DNA of 64,000 bases from Neisseria sp. oral taxon 014 str. F0314. GTDB lineage: Bacteria; Pseudomonadota; Gammaproteobacteria; Burkholderiales; Neisseriaceae. The position numbers and the translations under genes are program-made. Position 1 is the first letter of the stretch. Each line of letters opens with the position of its first letter. Below, piece after piece: positions 26,214 through 33,466 of the stretch. The notes beneath the pieces are model-generated. The model was given only the letters and a program-made list of their open reading frames with translations. It was not told the origin of the DNA and did no database searches. The stretch spans positions 868,001-932,000 of the forward strand of contig NZ_CP040504.1 in the NCBI RefSeq assembly GCF_005886145.1, read 5' to 3'.

Positions 26214-26915
26214 ATGAACGAAAAAACCGCACGCCTCTACGAAGCAGCCGAAAAACTTAAAGGAATCAAAGGACAATCGAATTTAGCCAGATTTTTAAAC
26301 ACATCGCCGCAAACCTTGAACAACTGGGAAAGTCGCGGGGTATCATCAAAAGGACTAATAGAAGCGGCAAAAGCAATAGGCGCTTCAGTTGAATGGCTTG
26401 AAACAGGAACCGGTTCTATGGACGGCTCACATACGCCCGAATCGAACGCAACCGTTATCGGCACGGTGGACGCATGGGACAGCCGCACCCCGCTGTCAGG
26501 CGACGATTGCGAAGTCCCTTTCTACAAAGACATCCACCTAGCGGCGGGCAACGGCTTTTCAGACGACATCGAAGACTACAACGGCTACAAGCTGCGTTTC
26601 TCAAAAGCAACACTTCGGCGGCACGGTATCAGCCCCGCCGCCGTGATCTGCGTCTGCGCCGACGGCGACAGCATGGAGCCTGTATTTCCTGACGGCGCAA
26701 CATTGGGTATAAATACCGCCGACAAAACCGTAAAAGACGGGAAAATCTACGCCGTCAACCACGGCGGGCTGTTACGCACAAAGATTCTTCAGAAGCTGCC
26801 CGGCAACAAAATACGCATCAGAAGTTACAATGCCGAGGCCTACCCCGACGAAGAGGCGGACGCGGCCGATATAAACATCATCGGCCGCGTTTTCTGGTGG
26901 AGTGTGATGGATTAA
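26214..26915 (+). CDS. CI-like prophage repressor (S24 peptidase)
   Basis: This 233-residue repressor maintains lysogeny. An N-terminal helix-turn-helix (SNLARFLNTSPQTLNNWESR) is followed by a linker and a LexA/S24 self-cleaving domain. The likely cleavage site is Ala111-Gly112 (DIHLAAGNGF), the nucleophile Ser153 (ADGDSMEPVF) and the general base Lys177 (KDGKIYAVNHGG). This predicts induction by RecA after DNA damage. The start at 26214 has GGGAGATTGAA upstream; the longer frame would run through operator DNA. Confidence 0.94.
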   Translation: MNEKTARLYEAAEKLKGIKGQSNLARFLNTSPQTLNNWESRGVSSKGLIEAAKAIGASVEWLETGTGSMDGSHTPESNATVIGTVDAWDSRTPLSGDDCEVPFYKDIHLAAGNGFSDDIEDYNGYKLRFSKATLRRHGISPAAVICVCADGDSMEPVFPDGATLGINTADKTVKDGKIYAVNHGGLLRTKILQKLPGNKIRIRSYNAEAYPDEEADAADINIIGRVFWWSVMD

Positions 26916-26992
26916 GATACTTGGACGACTGATTTTTTACCGCGTATTGCGCGGTATAACTAAAAAGATATAATATATACAAAAGGGCACGC

Positions 26993-27430
26993 ATGGAGTT
27001 GACCGTCCACTTTAACGCCGAGCAGGATTTAGACCGTTTTTTTGAAAAAGACGAAGAAGCGGTCGGTTATCTCGATGCCGTCATTGAGATGATTCAGGCG
27101 AACTCTGCTATTTTTGATGGCTTATACGAAAACAAATACTTCAGAGAATATGGCGAACCCATAGGCCCGCTTGATTTGGAAGTAAAACCCATATTGTCAT
27201 TATGGAAAAAAGACATCAAAGTTTTGCGCGTCCGATTTGGCAGCGAAGAAGCAGCCGGATACAGAATAATTTACGCACCATGCCATGAAAAACAGCCAAA
27301 CGGCGCATATATCCGCCGCATAGATATATTGGCTGTTGTAAATAAGAATACAGACAAATTCAACTATCAGTTAGACCATCCCATTACACAACGGATCATC
27401 AAAGACTATGAAGAACTATACTCAAACTAA
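26993..27430 (+). CDS. RelE/HigB-like putative toxin
   Basis: This 145-residue protein begins MELTVHFNAEQDLDRFFEKD. Its C-terminal half resembles RelE/HigB-type toxins: IKVLRVRFGSEEAAGYRIIY, then YIRRIDILAVVNKNTDKFNY and DHPITQRIIKDYEEL. It lies directly before an XRE regulator gene that it overlaps by 23 bp, the usual toxin-antitoxin layout. A ribosome site AGGGC precedes the ATG. Assignment is by pattern only; a non-toxin role is possible. Confidence 0.7.
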   Translation: MELTVHFNAEQDLDRFFEKDEEAVGYLDAVIEMIQANSAIFDGLYENKYFREYGEPIGPLDLEVKPILSLWKKDIKVLRVRFGSEEAAGYRIIYAPCHEKQPNGAYIRRIDILAVVNKNTDKFNYQLDHPITQRIIKDYEELYSN

Positions 27431-27908
27431 CGGCACGTGGGTTCCAATGGGAGCAACTCTTACCATTGCTGTTGCCGCATGTATAGTATCAACACCAACA
27501 CCTGCCACTCCCGTTACCCACATAAACTGCCTGCGTATAAACGGGCAGATTAAATGTGTCAAACCGATAAGCCCCAACACTACCCCCGCCGCAGAGCATA
27601 TTGAACATGTGCGGAAAAATCCGCGCCGCAAAGCAGCGATGGACAGGGCGGCGGCGAAAATTGCCGATAAAATAACCCGCAAAGCAGGCGGGGAGACATT
27701 TGTCAGCCTGAGGATGAAAAAGGGGTTTACCCAGTCTGAATTGGCAGCCGCCGCAGGATTGCGTCAACCCTATCTGTCCCGCATCGAAAACAGCAAACAA
27801 TCCCTGCATAATGAGACTGTACAAAAACTGGCAAACGCATTAGGCGTTTCCCCGCTTGAGGTTCGTGCGGCGTTCGAACAGCAGTACGAATACATGGAGC
27901 AGGCATGA
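27408..27908 (+). CDS. XRE-type putative antitoxin with hydrophobic N-terminus
   Basis: This 166-residue protein has a clear C-terminal XRE helix-turn-helix (MKKGFTQSELAAAAGLRQPY, then LSRIENSKQSLHNETVQKLA). The N-terminal 50 residues are odd for an antitoxin: a hydrophobic stretch (MGATLTIAVAACIVSTPT) followed by two cysteines nine residues apart (NCLRINGQIKC). The middle is basic. A shorter start at 27639 would remove this region, so the true start is uncertain. It overlaps the putative toxin and the third gene. Confidence 0.75.
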   Translation: MKNYTQTNGTWVPMGATLTIAVAACIVSTPTPATPVTHINCLRINGQIKCVKPISPNTTPAAEHIEHVRKNPRRKAAMDRAAAKIADKITRKAGGETFVSLRMKKGFTQSELAAAAGLRQPYLSRIENSKQSLHNETVQKLANALGVSPLEVRAAFEQQYEYMEQA

Positions 27909-28318
27909 TCCACCTAAATGTCCACTATTGCGATGAAATCATCCGCCATGCGGAAAATGACAAATACAGCCTAATAGGAATTTTTACCGACGAATGCCAT
28001 ATTCCGACACAACAATTCATTTTAGGTCGTCTATGCCTGTCCATTTCATTTTCCGCCGAAGGCGGGTACATGCAAGCATTGCAAACCCAACCGACCTTTT
28101 TAGAAATTGTTCGCAACGACGATGTAATTTCCGAATTTGAAATCCCGCCGTATGACGGCGGCGGTACAGGAGAAAACGTTTCATTCATGCTGCACCAAAC
28201 AGTTAGCGGCCTTCCCGTTTCAGACGGCGACCGTATTTATGTAAGAATGAAAACACACAGCCATATTATCTCCGAGAGCCACCCTCTGTTTTTTACTTGG
28301 CTTCCTTACCACTCATAA
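27905..28318 (+). CDS. Third gene of the toxin-antitoxin-like module, unknown
   Basis: This 137-residue protein starts MIHLNVHYCDEIIRHAENDK and continues YSLIGIFTDECHIPTQQFIL. It looks like a compact beta-rich protein, perhaps DUF6941-like, but I cannot confirm that. It overlaps the XRE gene by 4 bp (ATGA), so the three genes form one coupled unit ending at tandem terminators. Function unknown. Confidence 0.72.
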   Translation: MIHLNVHYCDEIIRHAENDKYSLIGIFTDECHIPTQQFILGRLCLSISFSAEGGYMQALQTQPTFLEIVRNDDVISEFEIPPYDGGGTGENVSFMLHQTVSGLPVSDGDRIYVRMKTHSHIISESHPLFFTWLPYHS

Positions 28319-28325
28319 CATACCG

Positions 28326-28382
28326 AACCGCCCTAGGGCGGTTTTCTTTTTCATGACACACCGCCATTCAGGCGGTTTTTTT
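28326..28382 (+). terminator. Two tandem rho-independent terminators
   Basis: The first is AACCGCCC/GGGCGGTT followed by TTCTTTT (28326-28350). The second is ACCGCC/GGCGGT followed by a T run (28360-28382). They close the three-gene module. Confidence 0.88.
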
Positions 28383-28417
28383 GCGCCTGTGAAAATAAAG
28401 TCTATTTAAAATCAATA

Positions 28418-28481
28418 TGTTTAAAATTTTTAAACAAAATATATAAACATTATGTTGCTTTATATTAAACAATATGTTTAA
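28418..28481 (+). promoter_or_regulatory. Operator cluster upstream of the rightward accessory operon
   Basis: TGTTTAAA-ATT-TTTAAACA (28418-28436) and TTAAACA-ATA-TGTTTAA (28465-28481) are perfect palindromes. A weaker copy (TAAACATTATGTT) lies between them. The same half-site occurs at the immunity region and the hicA promoter, suggesting common control by the CI-like repressor. Confidence 0.75.
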
Positions 28482-28519
28482 ATACACCCATCGAAACAAC
28501 AAACCAAAAGGAAACCATC

Positions 28520-28807
28520 ATGAAAAAACAAAACCAAGTAGCCCAATATCTGAAACCCGAAGCAAGCCGCGCCCGAAAAGCAGTATTCGACGCAGTCGCA
28601 AGAATGACGGTTGATAAAGAGCGGGCAAAGAATATCGGCATGGAAAACGCCATTAAAGAACTGGAATCTGCCAGAAAGCACGTTTTAAGAAAATTTAAAG
28701 AAATGGTCGATTTCCGCATTGAAGCCGAAAACAAAACCCTAAGCGAGTCAGTTTTAGAAGCCGCCCCGTTTTCGATTGCCGCCGCAAAGAGTTTTAACGC
28801 TTGCTAG
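28520..28807 (+). CDS. Hypothetical prophage protein
   Basis: This 95-residue, basic, helical protein (MKKQNQVAQYLKPEASRARK...) is the first gene after the operator cluster, with an AAAGGA ribosome site. No family recognised. As first gene of the rightward transcript it could be a regulatory or early takeover protein. A DUS and a 130-bp gap follow. Confidence 0.7.
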   Translation: MKKQNQVAQYLKPEASRARKAVFDAVARMTVDKERAKNIGMENAIKELESARKHVLRKFKEMVDFRIEAENKTLSESVLEAAPFSIAAAKSFNAC

Positions 28808-28940
28808 TAATAAAGGCCGTCTGAAATCACTACACAGGCTTCAGACGACCACAAAATACCACTTTAATACCCATCAACACCGCCGTTTCCGCGCTGTTGA
28901 TTACATCAACCACGATTTTTTTATTGAAAGGAAATCAAAA

Positions 28941-29300
28941 ATGGAAACCCAAGAAAAGAAATTTGTTCCTGCATCCAAGCAAATACCGACCGTAAACGGC
29001 GGCTGGTTAGACCGCGAATTGGGCGAAGCAATGTCCGAAGCCGTGCGCGCTTGTCTCGCACATGGCAAACAAGCCGAAGTAACGGTAAAGCTGAAAATCT
29101 CACCGCAGAATATCAGCCACGGCACAGTAAAAATCTCGCACGACGTAACGGCCAAACTGCCAAAAGAAAAACGTGAAGGCGGCATCGTATTCGCTACACC
29201 GGACGGCAATATTCAAGCCGACGATCCGGCGCAAGGCAAGCTGGAATTGAAAGACCCATCCAAACCCGAAAAACCCTTGAAATTCGCGCAGGCGAAGTAA
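28941..29300 (+). CDS. Hypothetical protein upstream of yfdQ
   Basis: This 119-residue protein starts METQEKKFVPASKQIPTVNG, is charged, and ends in a proline/lysine-rich tail. AAAGGAAAT precedes the ATG; the longer frame has no such support. It pairs with the YfdQ gene 51 bp downstream. Prophages with yfdQ often carry a small partner gene here. Function unknown; nucleic acid binding is possible. Confidence 0.72.
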   Translation: METQEKKFVPASKQIPTVNGGWLDRELGEAMSEAVRACLAHGKQAEVTVKLKISPQNISHGTVKISHDVTAKLPKEKREGGIVFATPDGNIQADDPAQGKLELKDPSKPEKPLKFAQAK

Positions 29301-29351
29301 TCCGAAAGCGGGCCTAACCCCGCTAAAACCAACCAAAAAGGAAAATCTGAA

Positions 29352-30209
29352 ATGGAAAAACAAAACATGATTGAAAGCGCATTGCAAGCCGCGCAAAAAC
29401 CGTTTATCGAAACAGCGCCGAATGGCACGCCGATTATTTTTTGGCCCGCCGAAAACGGGGAATGGGAATATGAAAAATGCCCCGAATTGATGCAAACCCC
29501 CACCCGTAAAAGCGGTACGTTTGAAATGCACGACACCGCCAGCTTAATTAAATTCGTGCAAAAACATAAACAAGAAGGCACGCAAATTTACATCGATGCC
29601 GACTTTAAGTCGGGGAAAATCGCCGTCAAAGCGGCAATAAACGGCCATACCGCCAATGCTGCCGATTGGTTCGACTTCTCCGCAATTTATCAGCCAAGAC
29701 ACACTGCGGCTGCGGAAAATTGGCTGAAATATAACATTGAAAAAATGAACCAAGCCCAGTTTGCCCACTTCTTAACCAACAATGCCCGAAACATCGTATC
29801 CAAAAATCCCGCAAACGATGCCGCCGTTTACCCGACTGCCGCCGAAGTATTGGATTTCGCGCTGAATTTAGAATACACCGAAAAAACCACCTTCAAACAG
29901 GGCTATCGCGAACAAGACGGACGCATCAATTTCACCTTCCAAAGCGAAGATGCCGGACAAACCGAAAAACAACTCAAAATGTTCGAACGTTTCGGTCTGT
30001 CGTTTACACCCTATCAAGGCGGCGATTCATATTTTGTCGAGGCATTGCTCAAATTCCGTATCGATAAAAACAGTGGCGCATTGGTTTTGTGGTATGAACT
30101 GCAACAAATCGACGCAGTAATAGAACAAGCCGCACAGGACATTGCAACTAGCTTGCAAACCGCCTTTGCCGATATCGATATCTATTTCGGTGCTATCTCA
30201 AACCTCTAA
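29352..30209 (+). CDS. YfdQ / DUF2303 family protein
   Basis: This 285-residue protein matches the DUF2303 family (YfdQ of E. coli prophage CPS-53). Visible segments are KSGTFEMHDTASLIKFVQKH, TQIYIDADFKSGKIAVKAAI, WLKYNIEKMNQAQFAHFLTN and TTFKQGYREQDGRINFTFQS. It is common in the early left arm of lambdoid prophages. The biochemical role is unknown. A good AAGGAAAA ribosome site precedes it. Confidence 0.88.
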   Translation: MEKQNMIESALQAAQKPFIETAPNGTPIIFWPAENGEWEYEKCPELMQTPTRKSGTFEMHDTASLIKFVQKHKQEGTQIYIDADFKSGKIAVKAAINGHTANAADWFDFSAIYQPRHTAAAENWLKYNIEKMNQAQFAHFLTNNARNIVSKNPANDAAVYPTAAEVLDFALNLEYTEKTTFKQGYREQDGRINFTFQSEDAGQTEKQLKMFERFGLSFTPYQGGDSYFVEALLKFRIDKNSGALVLWYELQQIDAVIEQAAQDIATSLQTAFADIDIYFGAISNL

Positions 30210-30216
30210 ACGCATC

Positions 30217-30241
30217 AGGCCGTCTGAATCTCAGACGGCCT
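30217..30241. terminator. DUS hairpin after yfdQ
   Basis: A perfect inverted pair of AGGCCGTCTGA with a 3-bp loop, lying 12 bp before the next ATG. Confidence 0.6.
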
Positions 30242-30253
30242 ACGGAGAAAACA

Positions 30254-30460
30254 ATGAAATCATTACTCATCGCAGCCTTGGCAGTCATACTGCAAGCCTG
30301 CACCACCACCGAAACAGAACCCGTATATCAACACGAGACCGAAGCCCAGCGCATCATACGCGAGCAACAAGACGCCGCCGACTTCGCCGTTATCGAACTT
30401 GAAAACACTTACGCCCGCATGACCGACGAAGAACGTATGCGCGGGATTGTTTATGAATAA
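30254..30460 (+). CDS. Small prophage lipoprotein
   Basis: This 68-residue protein has a signal peptide with lipobox LQAC (Cys16) after MKSLLIAALAVILQAC, and a short charged mature part. It is predicted to be anchored in the cell membrane of the lysogen. A phage-encoded lipoprotein in a non-lysis operon could be a superinfection-exclusion (Cor-like) factor; this is inference from type and place. GGAG precedes the ATG. Confidence 0.75.
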   Translation: MKSLLIAALAVILQACTTTETEPVYQHETEAQRIIREQQDAADFAVIELENTYARMTDEERMRGIVYE

Positions 30461-30480
30461 AACTAAAAGGAATATTTAAA

Positions 30481-30618
30481 ATGGAATTAATTACCACCGT
30501 CGCCGCCGCTGCATTAATTATTTTTCTGCTGGCCGCTGTCATCATCACAACAACCGAAATTTTAGTACAACAGCGAATCAACCAAATTCTGGATTTTTTA
30601 AACCGAGATGACGATTAA
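30481..30618 (+). CDS. 45-residue single-pass membrane protein
   Basis: The frame from ATG 30481 encodes MELITTVAAAALIIFLLAAV and continues IITTTEILVQQRINQILDFL to NRDDD-stop. AAAAGGAA lies 9 nt upstream. There is one transmembrane segment near residues 4-24, then an amphipathic cytoplasmic tail. It follows the lipoprotein gene by 20 bp, so the two may work together at the envelope. Confidence 0.75.
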   Translation: MELITTVAAAALIIFLLAAVIITTTEILVQQRINQILDFLNRDDD

Positions 30619-30664
30619 TGCCGTCTGAAATGCAAAATATTTTTTTAAATCAGAGAGCAAAATC

Positions 30665-31180
30665 ATGAAAGTAGCAAAAGCAACAGAAGACGATCAAAAC
30701 GCAATTTACAAAATCTTAGGCGCGCTTGAATCAATTTCTAACGGCGAAATGCCTGGAATTGAAGATGATATTGAAGATGATGAAGGCATCGGACGATATA
30801 GACTGCATGAAGCACTTAATGCCGGCGAAAACGAATATGTTCCCGACGAAATTAATTATTTCATCAGAAGAGCAATCAAGCATCTTTTAAACGTTTATTC
30901 GTCAGCACATCCGATGCGTGCCGCTGTAAATTTATCAGCACTTCTCGACAATCAAAATGAAATTGTAGACCCAGACAATAGCACACTGGAAATACATCCG
31001 AAAATCGAACAGGGCTTGGCGGATACAGAACGCCTAAACTGGCTACTTTCAAATGGCATGAGCAAACTAAGCAAAGATGTAATGTTCGGTTCTAATACAG
31101 ACAGCAGTAATTACCGCGCTCAAATAGATGTGCTCATGGAGGCGGAATCGAAAGCAATGAAGGATTTGGCAAATGAATAG
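30665..31180 (+). CDS. Hypothetical acidic prophage protein
   Basis: This 171-residue protein starts MKVAKATEDDQNAIYKILGA and has an acidic loop (GIEDDIEDDEGIG). Its C-terminal part resembles the small eaa-like prophage ORFs (IEQGLADTERLNWLLSNGMS). Function unknown. It overlaps the next gene by 8 bp. Confidence 0.72.
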   Translation: MKVAKATEDDQNAIYKILGALESISNGEMPGIEDDIEDDEGIGRYRLHEALNAGENEYVPDEINYFIRRAIKHLLNVYSSAHPMRAAVNLSALLDNQNEIVDPDNSTLEIHPKIEQGLADTERLNWLLSNGMSKLSKDVMFGSNTDSSNYRAQIDVLMEAESKAMKDLANE

Positions 31181-31388
31181 CGCAAAAAACGAATACACAT
31201 TCAGCTATGTCTTCGGCGGCCGCAAGTGGTCGACATCTGTCTGGGCGGACAGCCCCGATGAAGCTAAACGGAAAATCAGGGCGCAGGCCGCAGCAGTGTA
31301 TGACGGCGAAGTAGTGATGAAATTACCGCTTCCCGTAAAAGCAAGCTGGTTAAATCGATTGATAAACTGGATAAAAAATCATGGATAA
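31173..31388 (+). CDS. Hypothetical protein, 71 residues
   Basis: MNSAKNEYTFSYVFGGRKWS begins a small basic protein that ends in an amphipathic helix (SWLNRLINWIKNHG). It overlaps both neighbours by 8 bp. AAGGA precedes the start. No family recognised. Confidence 0.68.
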   Translation: MNSAKNEYTFSYVFGGRKWSTSVWADSPDEAKRKIRAQAAAVYDGEVVMKLPLPVKASWLNRLINWIKNHG

Positions 31389-31728
31389 AACAGAAATTGA
31401 ATTATTCGAAAAATGGTATGCAGACTTTGACGGTTCAGCCGACTGTCAAGAAAACCTAGCCAAAGACGGCAGCGGCCATTATTTACTGACAGAAACTTCA
31501 CTACTTTATGCAGGCTGGACGGCGAGCCGTAAATGTAACAGATGGAACTCCATTGATCGTAGCATTCCAAACATCGGTGAAACCGTCATCGTACACACTG
31601 AAAACGGAAACATCTTCTCCGATATTTACGTAGAAGGCTACGATGGAGATTATTTCGAAACGGCGGAAGACTTCAACGAACAAGTAACACACTGGCAGCC
31701 GTTGCCGATGCCACCGCAAGAAGAGTAG
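31381..31728 (+). CDS. DUF551 family protein
   Basis: This 115-residue protein has the DUF551 pattern in its C-terminal half: WNSIDRSIPNIGETVIVHTE, then VTHWQPLPMPP at the end. The N-terminal half (IELFEKWYADFDGSADCQEN) is the usual leader for this type of phage protein. DUF551 proteins are common in prophage accessory operons; function unknown. Confidence 0.85.
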   Translation: MDKTEIELFEKWYADFDGSADCQENLAKDGSGHYLLTETSLLYAGWTASRKCNRWNSIDRSIPNIGETVIVHTENGNIFSDIYVEGYDGDYFETAEDFNEQVTHWQPLPMPPQEE

Positions 31729-31741
31729 CGGAGTAACCAAA

Positions 31742-32023
31742 ATGAGTTTAAGCCACCGCATACATTACGCAGATACCGTGAATCAGCCCAACATCGGCTA
31801 CCGATATAAAGACGGAAAATGGCAAGTCATCGAATATATGCTTCCGCAATACAACAAGAAGCACTGGACGAAAATGAATGCCGGATTCCGCCGCAAGGGA
31901 AAAGTCCTGCAAGAATTTAAAACGCAAGAATCCGCCGCAGAATACGCAGAGAAAATCAGAAACGAAGGTAAAGCAAATGGAAAACCTACCGACACAACAA
32001 CGTCTATTACTTATTTACGGTAA
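31742..32023 (+). CDS. Hypothetical protein, 93 residues
   Basis: This basic protein (MSLSHRIHYADTVNQPNIGY...) has a GGAG ribosome site. Its 3' end overlaps the PrtN-like gene by 47 bp in another frame. No family recognised. Confidence 0.62.
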   Translation: MSLSHRIHYADTVNQPNIGYRYKDGKWQVIEYMLPQYNKKHWTKMNAGFRRKGKVLQEFKTQESAAEYAEKIRNEGKANGKPTDTTTSITYLR

Positions 32024-32243
32024 AACACACATCACGCTTGAACAAGCTGTCGCCGACTGGATGCCGCATATCAATATCGAACGCGCAAAACGCCGCGCAA
32101 AAACACAAACCCTGCCGTGGCCGGTTATCAGCAGTGAAGACAGCCAAAAAAGCGGCCTGTTCGTCAGCCTTGCCGCAATCGCCGAATGGCTCGACCTGCG
32201 CGAACAGGAAGCGCAAGAAAACTGGAAAAAGATGAATCAATAG
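31977..32243 (+). CDS. PrtN-like / excisionase-like DNA-binding protein
   Basis: This 88-residue protein (MENLPTQQRLLLIYGKTHIT, then LEQAVADWMPHINIERAKRR) has the helix-turn-helix layout of the pyocin activator PrtN family, with a VSLAAIAEWLDL helix near the end. Excisionases have a similar fold. Near the right end of a prophage it could control excision or an accessory operon. AAGGTAA precedes the ATG at 31977. The family call is moderate. Confidence 0.72.
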   Translation: MENLPTQQRLLLIYGKTHITLEQAVADWMPHINIERAKRRAKTQTLPWPVISSEDSQKSGLFVSLAAIAEWLDLREQEAQENWKKMNQ

Positions 32244-32284
32244 AATGAATTAATAAGTCAAAGTCAAAGTGAAAGGAAAACAAA

Positions 32285-32527
32285 ATGGAAATAGGATGTT
32301 GGCCTACAAGACCGCGTATATCAGACTTAATCAGTCGCCTAGAGGAATTAAAAGCGGAACATGGCGATTTACCAATAACTTACGAACCGCTACGCGGCGG
32401 CGTCAACTATGCCGATGTGAGTAAATTTAGAGTTGCATACGTTAGGCCTAAAGAAAAACGCGAGCGAATATGGTCTTATCGCATAGGAGAACCCGAAGAC
32501 GGTGATTTAAAAGTATTAAAATTTTAA
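32285..32527 (+). CDS. Hypothetical protein, 80 residues
   Basis: MEIGCWPTRPRISDLISRLE begins a small protein with a helical N-terminus and a charged C-terminus. The segment LEELKAEHGDLPITYEPL is a pattern often seen in phage accessory proteins. A good AAAGGAAAA ribosome site precedes it. Function unknown. Confidence 0.7.
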   Translation: MEIGCWPTRPRISDLISRLEELKAEHGDLPITYEPLRGGVNYADVSKFRVAYVRPKEKRERIWSYRIGEPEDGDLKVLKF

Positions 32528-32545
32528 AAATAAGGGCAAGAACGA

Positions 32546-32791
32546 ATGAAAGAATATGTTTTCAAAATTAGCGTGATTGACGGCAAAATGAAGGTATACT
32601 TACCTTCAATAAGTCTTAATAACGACTCTACCCTTCCAGACTTGATGGCGGCATTAACTTTTGAATTTATTCAAAGTATGTCTAATGACGCAATAAAAGA
32701 CCAGAAAAAATTCATGGAAGGCGCAATCGATACTTTACGGACAGCAAAAATGATAGAGGCAATATCTAAATCTAGAGAACGCCCGACATGA
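32546..32791 (+). CDS. Hypothetical protein, 81 residues; last gene of prophage operon
   Basis: MKEYVFKISVIDGKMKVYLP begins a small protein with beta-like start and helical end. It lies 18 bp after the previous gene, with AAGGGC upstream. It is the last plus-strand prophage gene before a strong terminator. No family recognised. Confidence 0.66.
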   Translation: MKEYVFKISVIDGKMKVYLPSISLNNDSTLPDLMAALTFEFIQSMSNDAIKDQKKFMEGAIDTLRTAKMIEAISKSRERPT

Positions 32792-32807
32792 AAGAAACAG
32801 AAGAATA

Positions 32808-32837
32808 AATAGCGCATCATTCAAGATGCGCTATTTT
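32808..32837 (+). terminator. Rho-independent terminator closing the prophage right arm
   Basis: AATAGCGCATC and GATGCGCTATT form an 11-bp perfect stem with a 6-nt loop, followed by TT. On the minus strand the upstream A-rich side gives T residues, so it may act both ways. Confidence 0.85.
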
Positions 32838-32860
32838 GTTTGCCCGCCATTCTAATTACA

Positions 32861-32959
32861 TTAGAATATCCAATAGCCTACAAATAACCCCATTAGAAAT
32901 ATAATCCCTAACGCGCAGATGAAAACGAAGAAGACGGCCCTAGTGTAATTATCTAGCAT
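32861..32959 (-). CDS. 32-residue hydrophobic peptide (candidate small membrane protein)
   Basis: The minus frame from ATG 32959 encodes MLDNYTRAVFFVFICALGII then FLMGLFVGYWIF-stop. AGGTG lies about 7 nt upstream, and TATAAT-like sequence lies further upstream. A short charged start and one long transmembrane helix resemble type I toxins or phage small membrane proteins. It is the only coding signal in the 675-bp gap 32792-33466, which otherwise has a hairpin at 33051-33075, a DUS pair and the cstA promoter. Confidence 0.5.
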   Translation of the reverse strand: MLDNYTRAVFFVFICALGIIFLMGLFVGYWIF

Positions 32960-33173
32960 ATCGACACCTATAATCCTCTATAATTATATTATGACAAATA
33001 AAAACAAAACTGAAAAGTTTTTGTAATGTTCCCGAATGACACCATTTATTAATCAGAATTTATAATTTTCTGATTTTAAAAATATTTAAATAATTATATC
33101 CCCTATCGAGCATGGGCGCAACGGAAAGGCGGCGGGGAGGCAGTCGGGACATGGTTTGGCGTCTTCCATATAA

Positions 33174-33223
33174 ATTTCAGACGGCATTATAACAGCCAGC
33201 CTTACGTTCGATGCCGTCTGAAA
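33174..33223. terminator. DUS inverted pair upstream of cstA
   Basis: ATTTCAGACGGCAT and ATGCCGTCTGAAAC form an inverted pair with a 23-bp loop. It uses the rarer AT-type DUS. The prophage-chromosome junction probably lies between the small-peptide gene and here. Confidence 0.55.
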
Positions 33224-33314
33224 CGCTGTAACCGTCCGTAATCACACATCGTAAAGAAATGCAAACGTTTTCAACAGTTTCCCGTATAAATTTGACTTTC
33301 CTCAGTTCCCAGCA

Positions 33315-33343
33315 TTGATATTGCTTTTTTACCAGCGTAATAT
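33315..33343 (+). promoter_or_regulatory. Probable sigma-70 promoter of cstA
   Basis: TTGATA (33315-33320), 17 bp, TAATAT (33338-33343). It would give a leader of roughly 115 nt before the cstA ATG. Confidence 0.55.
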
Positions 33344-33466
33344 GTTAACATTTGCAGAAAATGGGATATTATCTTGCATCCATGCAGATTTCCATTTGCA
33401 ACATATGCCTAACTTTCTGTTTGTTAACTTTTTATATTTACTTGCTAACCCTTAAGAGGACTTATC

